Below, one piece after another: positions 1 to 7,051 of a stretch of 7,051 nucleotides of DNA (position 1 is the stretch's first letter; each line of letters opens with the position of its first letter). The DNA is from DASSBG01 sp035703755 (GTDB lineage: Bacteria > Pseudomonadota > Gammaproteobacteria > Xanthomonadales > Rhodanobacteraceae), in the NCBI GenBank assembly GCA_035703755.1, contig DASSXP010000275.1, positions 1 through 7,051 of the forward strand. Direction: 5' to 3'. The notes under the pieces are model-generated. The model did no database searches, had not been told where the DNA came from, and saw only the letters and a program-made list of their open reading frames with translations. The position numbers and the translations under genes were made by a program.

Positions 1-1103
1 TCTCGCAGGCAGAGCTGCTGGCGTTGCAGCAGGCGCTCACCGGCGCCGACTATTTCGCCGTCGTCAACGTGCAACCACAAGTGCGCGACGGTGCCGACGC
101 CATCGTCGATGTCACGGTGCAATTGGTGCCGGCCAAACGCAGCATCTACACCGGCGGCCCGTTCGTTGGCACCGATACCGGCGTCGGCGTGCGCGCCGGT
201 CTGGAGCGGCGCTGGGTCAACCGCCGCGGCCACAAGTGGAAGAACGAGCTGGTGCTGGCGCAGCGCTTGAAAACCGTGTCGACGCTGTACACGATCCCGC
301 TGCCCGGCCCCAACCAGCGCAGTTACAACATCGGCGCCAACTACCGCGACGCCGACACCCGCACCTCGCAGTCGCGCACGCTGGAAGTAGTCGCCAACGA
401 AACGCGGCAATGGCATGGTTGGACCCGCACACTGGGTGTGCACGCGTTGACCGGCACCTTCACCGTCGGCAAGCGCGGCGACGAAGCGGACGACGCGCCG
501 GGCATCGATCACGGCCGCAGCAAGCTGTTGTTCGCCGAAGCGGCGCTGATCAAGAAGCAGGCCGACAATGCCGAGTTCGTGCGCCACGGCTGGATGCTGC
601 AACTGGTTGGCCGCAGCACGCTGGGGCCGCTGCTGTCCGACACCCGCTACACCCAGATCATCGCGGATGCCAAATGGATACGCGCGCTGGGCCGGCGTAA
701 CCGACTGATCCTGCGCGGCAGCTTCGGGCAGATTTCCACCGGCGATTTCTCCAAACTGCCGCCACAACTGCGCTTCTTCGCCGGCGGTGATCGCAGCGTG
801 CGTGGCTACGGCTTCCAGTCGCTGGGGCCGCGCAATGCCTACGATCGCGTGGTCGGCGGCCGCAACCTCACCGTACTCAGCGGGGAGGTTGAACACTACT
901 TCACACGCAACTGGGGCATGGCCGCCTTCGTCGATACCGGCAACGCCTTCAACGGCACCGACTACCGGCCCAAGATCGGCGCCGGTCTCGGCCTGCGCTG
1001 GCGCTCGCCGGTCGGCATGATTCGCGTCGATCTCGGCGTCCCGGTGCACAACCCGGACGCGCACGGCGTGCAGTTGCATCTGGTGATAGGGCCGGACCTG
1101 TGA
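1..1103 (+). CDS. tamA: TamA, outer-membrane Omp85-family barrel subunit of the TAM complex (5' end missing)
   Basis: This is the C-terminal part of TamA, the outer-membrane subunit of the translocation and assembly module, which pairs with TamB in envelope biogenesis. The frame is open from the left edge (first whole codon at base 3) to a TGA at 1101-1103, giving 366 visible residues; family members are usually about 570-600, so roughly the first third is missing. The TTG at base 24 is an internal codon, not a start. The first 40 or so residues (QAELLALQQALTGADYF...) look like the end of the last POTRA domain. From about base 140 (GGPFVGTDTGVGVRAGLERR) the sequence becomes alternating beta-barrel strands. 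GGDRSVRGYG at 783-812 contains the Omp85 lid-loop VRG(F/Y) motif. The protein ends in IGPDL, resembling the GPEL-type ending of TamA rather than the terminal Phe of BamA. The following tamB gene supports TamA over BamA. A generic BamA/TamA homologue is the only real alternative. Confidence 0.93.
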   Translation, partial: SQAELLALQQALTGADYFAVVNVQPQVRDGADAIVDVTVQLVPAKRSIYTGGPFVGTDTGVGVRAGLERRWVNRRGHKWKNELVLAQRLKTVSTLYTIPLPGPNQRSYNIGANYRDADTRTSQSRTLEVVANETRQWHGWTRTLGVHALTGTFTVGKRGDEADDAPGIDHGRSKLLFAEAALIKKQADNAEFVRHGWMLQLVGRSTLGPLLSDTRYTQIIADAKWIRALGRRNRLILRGSFGQISTGDFSKLPPQLRFFAGGDRSVRGYGFQSLGPRNAYDRVVGGRNLTVLSGEVEHYFTRNWGMAAFVDTGNAFNGTDYRPKIGAGLGLRWRSPVGMIRVDLGVPVHNPDAHGVQLHLVIGPDL

Positions 1104-1117
1104 AGCCGGGGCGCGCA

Positions 1118-1133
1118 ATTCGGGATTCGGGAT
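1118..1133. repeat. Short tandem repeat, two ATTCGGG units plus AT
   Basis: Two perfect head-to-tail copies of ATTCGGG (1118-1124 and 1125-1131) are followed by the start of a third (AT, 1132-1133) that runs into a G-run. Iterated GGGATTCGGGATT-type tracts are common in intergenic spaces of Xanthomonadaceae genomes, and this looks like a short or decayed example. It has no evident coding or regulatory role. With only two copies, chance cannot be excluded. Confidence 0.5.
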
Positions 1134-1188
1134 GGGGGCCTGAACCCCTGGTCCGGACTGCTGCGGTGCATCCAGCTCCCACCGTTCC

Positions 1189-1194
1189 GAGGGA
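1189..1194 (+). promoter_or_regulatory. Ribosome binding site of tamB
   Basis: GAGGGA lies 6 bases upstream of the ATG at 1201. It is a reasonable Shine-Dalgarno match (GAGG core) and supports that ATG, which is also the start that places the hydrophobic anchor at the very N-terminus. Confidence 0.6.
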
Positions 1195-1200
1195 TCGCAC

Positions 1201-4200
1201 ATGAAGCGTTGGCTGAAGTGGTTCGGTGTCCTGCTCTCGGCGCTGCTGCTGCTGGTGGTGGTGGCGCTGGTTTGGCTGCTCGGCACGACGGCGGGCCTGC
1301 GCTTCGCGCTGGCCCGCGCCAGCGGCCTGAGCGACGGGCGCTTGAGTGTGCAGCAGGTCGAGGGTCGCCTGTGGGGGCCGCTCGACCTGCGCGGGCTCAG
1401 CTGGCGTGATCGCGGCAACGGCATCGATGCCCACATCGACACGCTGCACGTCGACGCCAGTCTGAGTGCCTTGCTGCGCGCGCGCCTGACCATCCGCCAG
1501 CTCACGGTGCGTGGCATCACACTGACGCTCGACACCCCGACCACCCCGCCCACGCCGCCCGACGACACGCAGCTATCCTTGTCCGCCCCACTCGATATCG
1601 TGCTGGATCAGGCCCGCATCGAGTCCATCGAAGTGCGTCAGCACGACGCCGTGGCCTTTCGCGCCGACCGCGTGGAGCTCGGCGGTGCCTGGACCGGCGA
1701 TGACATCACGCTCACACGCCTCGCGCTCACCGCGCCGGAAGGCCAGATCACGGCGCACGGCACGCTGAATGCCGCCGGCGCCTGGCGCGGAGATGGCGCC
1801 GTCACGGTCGCGTGGCGCACCGGCGAAACGGACCTCCGTGGCACGCTCACGGCGCACGCCGACGGCCGCCAGGCCATCGCCACACTGGCACTGACCGCCC
1901 CCGCCCCAGCCCACCTCGACGCCACGCTGGCGCAAAAGGGCAACCACGACTGGACCGCGACACTGCGCATCCCGCGCTTCAACCCGGCCACTCTGCTGGG
2001 CAGCGCGTCGATCAAGGCGCTGGGACTTGAGCTCACGGCGCACGGCGACCGCCAGCAGGCGAGCGCCAATGGCGTCGTGACGCTCGACGATTACCGTATT
2101 CAGCTGGCATCCCTGCGTGCGGCATTGGCCGGCAACGGCAAGGCGCTCACGCTGAGCGAGCTGACCATCGACTCAGCCGACCTGCCCGGCGAACTGCACG
2201 CGCAAGGTCAAGTGCAACTCGACAGCGAACCGCTCGCGGCGCAACTGCAACTGGGCTGGAGCGGCGTCGAACTGCCACCGGCCTTGCTCGGTCAGGCAAT
2301 GGCCAGCCACGGCAACATCACGCTCGATGGCAGCAGCGAACGCTACCATGCCAGTGGCGAAGTCGCGCTTGGCCCGCCGGGCACGCTGTCGCGTATCCAA
2401 CTGGCACTGGACGGCAGCGCGCGCGATGTCACCCTTCAGTCACTGGCGATTCGCCAACCGAAGGGAGAACTCACGGCCACGGGCCGCATCAGTTGGCAGC
2501 CCGCACTGGCCTGGAACCTCAACGTCAACGGCACCCACTTCGACCCCGCGCCACTGGCGCCGGCGTGGCCGGGCTCGCTCACGCTCGCCCTCGCCAGCCA
2601 GGGCGAAATCACCAACAAGGGTACGCGGGCGACGCTGGCCATCGAGCGGCTCGACGGGCGCTTGCGACGGTTGCCAATCACGGGCCACGGCGCCTTGCAG
2701 CTGTCCGCCGAGCAGGTGCTGTCGGGCCAGTTGCAGCTGAGCGCGGGCCGCAGCCAACTGGCCATTGACGGCAAACCCGGCGCGCGCAACGACCTGACCT
2801 TGCGGGTAGACCTGCCGGCCGTGGCCGACTGGCTCGACGGTGCGGCCGGCCACCTCGCCGGGCATGCCACGCTGCGCGGCAAGTGGCCGGCGCTGGCCCT
2901 CACCGCCGAAGCGAATGGCGGCGCCCTGGCGCTGGGCGAACGACGCATCGGCAGTCTGGCCCTCGACGCCGACGTGCCCGACCTGCGCATGCCCGCCGGC
3001 CGCGCGCGCCTGACACTCACCGACGTGCACGCCGACGGCCTCGACTTCAGCCGCGTAGCGCTTGATGCCAGCGGCACCAGCGCGCGCCACGATGCCAAAC
3101 TCACACTGCGCGGGCCGCAAGTCGCCGCCACGCTGGCGCTGCATGGCCGCCAGAACAAAGACGATTGGCGTGGCACGCTCGATCAACTCACGGTCGAGCC
3201 GCAGGGCTTGCCGGCCTGGCAGCTGGCCGCACCGGCCGCGCTAGCGTGGACCCGCGGCAACGTCACGCTGAGCCCGCTGTGCCTCAGCGCCGGCGACCCG
3301 CGCCTGTGCGCCGACGGCCATGTCGGCAGCGACGGCTCGCTGGCGGCCAACTGGTCCATCGAAGCCCTGCCGGCAGCGCTCTTGAGCGCCCTCGGCGACG
3401 GCCTGCCGCTGCGTACCGAGGGCCGCATCGACGGCCAGGGGCAAGTGCAACGACGCGCCGGCGGCGCACTGCTCGGAACGGCCACGCTGCACTCCGAGCT
3501 AGGCAGCCTGACCTGGCTCGACAATCCGCAAGCAGCGGCGTTCAGCTGGCACGATTTGCGCGTGGATGCCGTACTCGATCCCCAAAGCACGCGGCTCGAA
3601 GCCCATGCCGGCATCGGCGCCAACGGTCGCCTCGACGCGCACGCGGCCATCACCGGCAACGACGATGCCCTGTCCGGCGAGCTCAAGCTCACGCTGGATG
3701 ATCTCGGCTTCGCCGAGCTCTTCACCACCGAGGTCGCCGCGGTCGATGGTCGCCTCGACGCCGCCTTGACCCTGAACGGCACACTGGCCAGCCCCGTGCT
3801 GCAAGGACAGGCCAGCGTGAACGGCTTTGCGGCGGAAATCCCCGCCGCTGGCCTGAAACTTCACGACGGCGACATCACCGTGCGCAGCAACGACGAAGGC
3901 AATCTGGCGCTGGAGGGGACAATGCAATCGGGCGACGGCCGGCTGGCGATCCACGGCACACTCGGGCTGGGCCAGAACGCCACCACCCGCCTCACGCTGA
4001 GCGGCGACAACGTGCAAGCCGCCAATCTGCCGGCGGCGCAGTTGGCCGTGTCACCCAGGCTCACCATCACCCGTGATGCCGGCAAACTCGAATTGGGCGG
4101 CACCCTGGCGATCACCCGCGCCGATATCAATCTCGACAAATTGCCCGGTGCCGGCGCGCCGCAAGCCTCACCCGATGTGGTGGTGATCGACCGGCCGCAA

Positions 4201-4944
4201 ACCGCGACGGGCGCCGGCCTGCCGCTGCGCGTCGCGCTCAGCATCGATCTCGGCGATGCCACGCGTATCAAGGGACTGGGCCTCGACGGCAAACTGGGCG
4301 GCACCCTGAAAGTCAGCCAGCGCCCCGGCCGCGAAGCCACCGGGCAAGGCCAGATCGTGGTCGACGGCAGCTACCGCGCCTACGGCCAGAACCTCAAGAT
4401 CCAACGCGGCCGGCTGCTGTTCGCCTCCACCCCGCTCGACAACCCCGGCCTCGACATCCGCGCCACCCGCAGCCTGCGCCCCAACGCCACCATCGACGAA
4501 GGCCAGCAAGTGGGGCTGGACATCTCGGGCACGGCGCAGAAACCAGTGCTGACGGTGTTCTCCAAACCGTTGATGGCGCAGTCGGACGCGCTGTCCTACC
4601 TCGTCACCGGCAAGCCCTTGTCACAGGTGAAAGGCGGCGAAGGCAACATGGTCGGCGCCGCCGCCGAAGCGCTGGGATCGGCCGCCGGCGATCTCCTCGC
4701 CAAAGGCATTGGCGCCCGACTTGGCATCGACGCCGGCGTGGCCAGCAACGACGCCTTGGGCGGCGCGGCCTTCACCGTCGGCAAATACCTGTCGCCCAAG
4801 CTGTACTTGAGCTACGGCGTCGGCCTTTTCGATCCCGGCACCGTGATTACCCTGCGCTACCTGCTGTCCTCACGCTGGAACTTCGAGGCCGAACAAGCCA
4901 CCGATTTCAGCCGCGCCAGCTTCAATTACCGGCTGGAGCGCTGA
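1201..4944 (+). CDS. tamB: TamB, inner-membrane-anchored periplasmic subunit of the TAM complex
   Basis: TamB spans the periplasm and works with TamA in outer-membrane protein assembly; as an AsmA-like bridge protein it is also implicated in moving phospholipid to the outer membrane. At 1247 residues it matches the family (E. coli TamB is about 1260). Residues 1-6 are basic, and residues 7-28 form one uncleaved-looking hydrophobic segment rich in Leu and Val, a signal anchor. The early motif RLSVQQVEGRLWGPLDLRGL is typical of TamB N-termini. The long middle is repetitive beta-strand sequence, as expected for a beta-taco groove. The C-terminal TamB domain (DUF490, roughly residue 900 onward) shows GSYRAYGQNLKIQRG (from residue 1056), NPGLDIRAT (1081-1089) and SYLVTGKPLS (1132-1141), and ends in FNYRLER. 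A Thr/Pro-rich stretch lies at residues 112-120. The only two cysteines I see are Cys694 and Cys703. The gene starts 97 bases after tamA and is complete, with no frameshift. Confidence 0.96.
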   Translation: MKRWLKWFGVLLSALLLLVVVALVWLLGTTAGLRFALARASGLSDGRLSVQQVEGRLWGPLDLRGLSWRDRGNGIDAHIDTLHVDASLSALLRARLTIRQLTVRGITLTLDTPTTPPTPPDDTQLSLSAPLDIVLDQARIESIEVRQHDAVAFRADRVELGGAWTGDDITLTRLALTAPEGQITAHGTLNAAGAWRGDGAVTVAWRTGETDLRGTLTAHADGRQAIATLALTAPAPAHLDATLAQKGNHDWTATLRIPRFNPATLLGSASIKALGLELTAHGDRQQASANGVVTLDDYRIQLASLRAALAGNGKALTLSELTIDSADLPGELHAQGQVQLDSEPLAAQLQLGWSGVELPPALLGQAMASHGNITLDGSSERYHASGEVALGPPGTLSRIQLALDGSARDVTLQSLAIRQPKGELTATGRISWQPALAWNLNVNGTHFDPAPLAPAWPGSLTLALASQGEITNKGTRATLAIERLDGRLRRLPITGHGALQLSAEQVLSGQLQLSAGRSQLAIDGKPGARNDLTLRVDLPAVADWLDGAAGHLAGHATLRGKWPALALTAEANGGALALGERRIGSLALDADVPDLRMPAGRARLTLTDVHADGLDFSRVALDASGTSARHDAKLTLRGPQVAATLALHGRQNKDDWRGTLDQLTVEPQGLPAWQLAAPAALAWTRGNVTLSPLCLSAGDPRLCADGHVGSDGSLAANWSIEALPAALLSALGDGLPLRTEGRIDGQGQVQRRAGGALLGTATLHSELGSLTWLDNPQAAAFSWHDLRVDAVLDPQSTRLEAHAGIGANGRLDAHAAITGNDDALSGELKLTLDDLGFAELFTTEVAAVDGRLDAALTLNGTLASPVLQGQASVNGFAAEIPAAGLKLHDGDITVRSNDEGNLALEGTMQSGDGRLAIHGTLGLGQNATTRLTLSGDNVQAANLPAAQLAVSPRLTITRDAGKLELGGTLAITRADINLDKLPGAGAPQASPDVVVIDRPQTATGAGLPLRVALSIDLGDATRIKGLGLDGKLGGTLKVSQRPGREATGQGQIVVDGSYRAYGQNLKIQRGRLLFASTPLDNPGLDIRATRSLRPNATIDEGQQVGLDISGTAQKPVLTVFSKPLMAQSDALSYLVTGKPLSQVKGGEGNMVGAAAEALGSAAGDLLAKGIGARLGIDAGVASNDALGGAAFTVGKYLSPKLYLSYGVGLFDPGTVITLRYLLSSRWNFEAEQATDFSRASFNYRLER

Positions 4945-4963
4945 GCACGCCAGCGTGCAGCAG
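4941..4963 (+). terminator. Possible weak hairpin at the tamB stop codon
   Basis: GCACGC (4945-4950) and GCGTGC (4953-4958) are perfect inverted repeats around CA, so the realistic stem is five pairs with a four-base loop. CTG (4941-4943) and CAG (4961-4963) can extend it across a small internal loop. It starts at the tamB stop codon, a natural place for a 3' end structure, but no T-run follows. It could be a weak or Rho-assisted terminator, an RNA-stabilising hairpin, or chance in GC-rich DNA. Confidence 0.3.
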
Positions 4964-5043
4964 CGGCCAATGCCCCATAAGTCATGTCACCGGGCCACGC
5001 CAATCGCGCTATCGTGACGGTTTTGGATTGCCGGAGTCACCCC
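4945..5043. other. Intergenic gap between tamB and the M13 peptidase gene, 99 bases
   Basis: This spacer contains the hairpin at the tamB end and the ribosome binding site of the next gene. It is locally less GC-rich (for example CCCCATAAGTCATG and GGTTTTGGATTG) than the flanking genes, as expected if it carries a promoter. A TATCGT at 5010-5015 could serve as a -10 box, but the base 17 positions upstream is a poor -35 (TCACCG), so I do not call a promoter. Whether the peptidase gene is transcribed separately from tamAB cannot be decided here. Confidence 0.5.
5033..5036 (+). promoter_or_regulatory. Ribosome binding site of the M13 peptidase gene
   Basis: GGAG sits 7 bases before the ATG at 5044. 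This supports the start that gives a complete lipoprotein signal peptide. No other start in this frame lies near a comparable site. Confidence 0.6.
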
Positions 5044-7051
5044 ATGTCGCCTGTACGCTGCCTGCTCACCACCGCCATCGTCGCCGCGCTGGCCGCCTGT
5101 TCTCCCGCGCCGCAAGACCACCTGGCCGCGCCGGCGGCGGCGAGCGTCGCCAAACCGGCAGCGCCGGCCGCGGCCGCCGCACCGGTGATCGGCATCGATC
5201 TGGCCGGCATCGATCACAGCGTCAAACCCGGCGACAACTTTTTCGACTACGCCAATGGCGCCTGGTACAAGCAGGCCACGATTCCCGCCGACCGCTCCAG
5301 CATCGGCACCTTCTTCACCGTGTTCAAAAAGGCCGAGCAACGCAGCGCCGACCTGATCAAGGCCGCCGGCGACAGCCATCCCGCCGCCGGCACTGATCAA
5401 CGCCGGATCGCCGACTACTACGCCGCCTGGATGGACACCGCCGCGATCGAAAAGGCCGGCCTGGCTCCACTCCAGCCAGCGCTGGACGCGATCCACGCAA
5501 TCAAGACCCGTGCCGACCTCGCCCGCGTGCTGGGCAGCCGCTTGCGCGCCGACGTGGACCCGATCAACGCCACCCACTTCCACACCCAGAACCTGTTCGG
5601 CCTGTTCGTCACCAAGGGCCTCGAAACCAACACCAACATCGCCTACCTGCTGCAAGGCGGTCTCGGCATGCCGAGCCGCGATTACTACCTGTCCGACGAC
5701 AAGGCAATGGTCGCCGCCCGCGACGCTTATCAGACCTACATGACGGCCCTGCTCACGCAAGCCGGCGTAGCGAACGCCGCCGCCCAGGCCAAGGCCGCGT
5801 TCGCGCTGGAAACGAAGATCGCCAGCGCGCAGGAGAGCCTGCTCGACAGCCAGGATGTGCACCAAGCCAACAACCTGTGGGCCCGCACCGACTTTGCCCA
5901 CAAGGCGCCCGGCCTCGACTGGAATGCCTATTTCGACGCCGCCGGGCTCGGCACCTTGAAGTCGCTCGACGTGTGGCAGCCGGTCGGCATCAGCGGCCTC
6001 GCCAAGCTGGTCGGCAGCGAACCGATCACGGCCTGGCAGGCGCTGTTGACCTTCCACACCTTGAACGCCAGCGCCAACCTGCTGCCCAAGGCCTACGCCG
6101 ACTTGCAGTTCGGTTTCTACGGCAAGACCTTGAGCGGCACGCCCGAGCAACAGGAACGCTGGAAACGGGCGGTCGCCGCCACCGGTGACGACCTCGGCGA
6201 TGCGGTGGGCAAGATCTACGTCGAAAAATACTTCCCCACCACGTCCAAGGCGCGCATCGAGCAACTGGTCAAGAACCTCATCAAAGCCTTCGACGCCAAC
6301 ATCGATGCACTCGGCTGGATGACCGCGGCAACCAAGGCCAAGGCCCACGCCAAGATCGCCACCTTGCGCGTCAGCGTGGGTTACCCGGACAACTGGCGCG
6401 ACTACTCGACACTGGATATCAAGCCGGATGATGCACTCGGCAACCATCTGCGCGCGGTCGCGTTCGAGTACGCGCACCAGAAGGCCAAGATCGGCACGCC
6501 GATCGACAAGGGCGAATGGTGGATGACCCCGCAGACCGTCAACGCGGTCAACCTGCCGTTGCAGAACGCGCTCAATTTCCCGGCGGCGATCCTGGAACCA
6601 CCGTTCTTCGACCCGGCCGCCGACGACGCCGCCAACTACGGCTCGATCGGCGCCATCATCGGCCACGAGATCAGCCACAGCTTCGACAACCTTGGCGCCG
6701 AGTTCGACGCCCAGGGCGATCTCGCCAACTGGTGGACGCCGGAAGATGCCGCCCACTTCAAGGCCGCCGGCGAGCGCCTGGCGCAGCAGTTCGACCACTA
6801 CGAAGCGTTGCCCGACTTGCACGTCAACGGCGAGCTGACACTGGGCGAGAACATTGCCGACGTCTCCGGCCTGACCGTGGCACTCGCCGCCTATCACGCT
6901 TCGCTGGGCGGCCAACCCGCGCCGGTGATTGATGGCCTGACGGGCGACCAGCGCTTCTTCCTTGCCTTCGGCCAAGCCTGGCGCGGCAAGATCCGCGACG
7001 CCGCGCTGCGCCAGCGCCTCGCCACCGACGTCCACGCACCCGGCAACTTCC
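5044..7051 (+). CDS. M13-family (neprilysin/PepO-like) zinc metallopeptidase, predicted lipoprotein (3' end missing)
   Basis: The frame is open from ATG 5044 to the right edge, giving 669 whole codons. The product is an M13 zinc endopeptidase, a family that cuts peptides in the periplasm or at the cell surface. The N-terminus (Arg5, hydrophobic residues 7-18) ends in the lipobox Leu16-Ala-Ala-Cys19. Ser20 follows, which by the usual +2 rule points to the outer membrane. An Ala/Pro-rich linker runs to about residue 50. The M13 N-terminal domain begins near KPGDNFFDYANGAW (residues 61-74). The catalytic domain shows FPAAILEPPFFDP, the zinc motif HEISH (541-545, catalytic Glu542), GENIAD (601-606) supplying the third ligand Glu602 and Asp606, and DVHAPGNF with His664, equivalent to neprilysin His711. 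The next codon begins with C, consistent with the expected Arg. About 30-35 residues are probably missing. The usual NA(Y/F)Y substrate motif reads NAVN (500-503). All visible catalytic residues are intact, so it is probably active; its substrate is unknown. Confidence 0.95.
   Translation, partial: MSPVRCLLTTAIVAALAACSPAPQDHLAAPAAASVAKPAAPAAAAAPVIGIDLAGIDHSVKPGDNFFDYANGAWYKQATIPADRSSIGTFFTVFKKAEQRSADLIKAAGDSHPAAGTDQRRIADYYAAWMDTAAIEKAGLAPLQPALDAIHAIKTRADLARVLGSRLRADVDPINATHFHTQNLFGLFVTKGLETNTNIAYLLQGGLGMPSRDYYLSDDKAMVAARDAYQTYMTALLTQAGVANAAAQAKAAFALETKIASAQESLLDSQDVHQANNLWARTDFAHKAPGLDWNAYFDAAGLGTLKSLDVWQPVGISGLAKLVGSEPITAWQALLTFHTLNASANLLPKAYADLQFGFYGKTLSGTPEQQERWKRAVAATGDDLGDAVGKIYVEKYFPTTSKARIEQLVKNLIKAFDANIDALGWMTAATKAKAHAKIATLRVSVGYPDNWRDYSTLDIKPDDALGNHLRAVAFEYAHQKAKIGTPIDKGEWWMTPQTVNAVNLPLQNALNFPAAILEPPFFDPAADDAANYGSIGAIIGHEISHSFDNLGAEFDAQGDLANWWTPEDAAHFKAAGERLAQQFDHYEALPDLHVNGELTLGENIADVSGLTVALAAYHASLGGQPAPVIDGLTGDQRFFLAFGQAWRGKIRDAALRQRLATDVHAPGNF

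Larger units (their letters stand above)
1104..1200. other. tamA-tamB intergenic gap, 97 bases
   Basis: The gap holds a short tandem repeat (1118-1133), a weak GGGG/CCCC stem (1135-1138 with 1145-1148, loop CCTGAA), the 8-base palindrome GTCCGGAC (1151-1158) and the tamB ribosome binding site. Neither stem is followed by a T-run, so I see no intrinsic terminator, and I find no convincing -35/-10 pair. The simplest reading is that tamA and tamB are co-transcribed, although in many relatives the two genes are closer together or overlap. Confidence 0.6.

Noticed and set aside
24..1103. TTG at base 24 as the start of the first gene
   Set aside because: The frame is open upstream to the window edge with matching POTRA-like sequence, and TamA should have about 200 more residues; the gene is simply cut.
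1135..1158. Intrinsic terminator between tamA and tamB
   Set aside because: The GGGG/CCCC stem and GTCCGGAC palindrome are short and no T-run follows either.
1536..1562. Thr/Pro-rich codon run in tamB as a repeat or frameshift scar
   Set aside because: The reading frame continues unbroken with normal TamB sequence on both sides; it is a short low-complexity linker.
2436..3186. Overlapping minus-strand open frames of about 250 codons within tamB
   Set aside because: They are shadows in GC-rich DNA; the + frame is a continuous, recognisable TamB.
4987..5015. Sigma-70 promoter for the peptidase gene (TCACCG at 4987-4992, TATCGT at 5010-5015, 17-base spacing)
   Set aside because: The -10-like box is modest and the -35 match is poor, so it is not distinguishable from chance.
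4987..7035. Long minus-strand open frame (682 codons) as a real gene
   Set aside because: It lies wholly opposite the M13 peptidase gene in the same codon register, has no recognisable domain, and is explained by absence of TTA, CTA and TCA in the sense gene.

Overview
The window is a slice of a high-GC Gram-negative chromosome, most likely a gammaproteobacterium of the Xanthomonadales/Lysobacterales (Xanthomonadaceae or Rhodanobacteraceae). This placement is an inference from three things: strong G/C preference at third codon positions, an ATTCGGG-type tandem repeat in an intergenic gap (a type common in that order), and the flavour of the proteins. No rRNA or other phylogenetic marker is present to fix it. 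All three genes lie on the + strand and two are cut by the window edges.

Layout: (1) positions 1-1103 hold the 3' part of tamA, encoding the end of the last POTRA domain and the whole Omp85-type outer-membrane barrel, with its VRGY lid-loop motif. (2) After a 97-base gap with a short repeat, positions 1201-4944 hold complete tamB. It encodes a 1247-residue inner-membrane-anchored periplasmic protein with the conserved TamB C-terminal (DUF490) region. (3) After a 99-base gap containing a small hairpin, positions 5044-7051 hold most of a gene for an M13-family (neprilysin/PepO-like) zinc metallopeptidase. It is predicted to be a lipoprotein, and the window ends inside its catalytic domain, a few tens of codons before the expected stop.

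How they work together: TamA (outer membrane) and TamB (inner membrane, spanning the periplasm) form the TAM envelope module. TAM is implicated in the assembly of some outer-membrane proteins and, for TamB as an AsmA-like protein, in phospholipid transport to the outer membrane. The M13 enzyme is also an envelope protein, but it has its own ribosome binding site and a spacer. A functional link to TAM is only a possibility suggested by adjacency.

Overall this is an ordinary housekeeping envelope locus. I found no RNA gene, CRISPR array, insertion sequence, integrase or phage gene, and no credible new system. The more interesting details are the unusual substrate-binding motif of the M13 enzyme (NAVN instead of the usual NA-aromatic-aromatic), the only cysteine pair in TamB, and a very long antisense open frame opposite the peptidase gene that is best explained as a codon-usage artefact.
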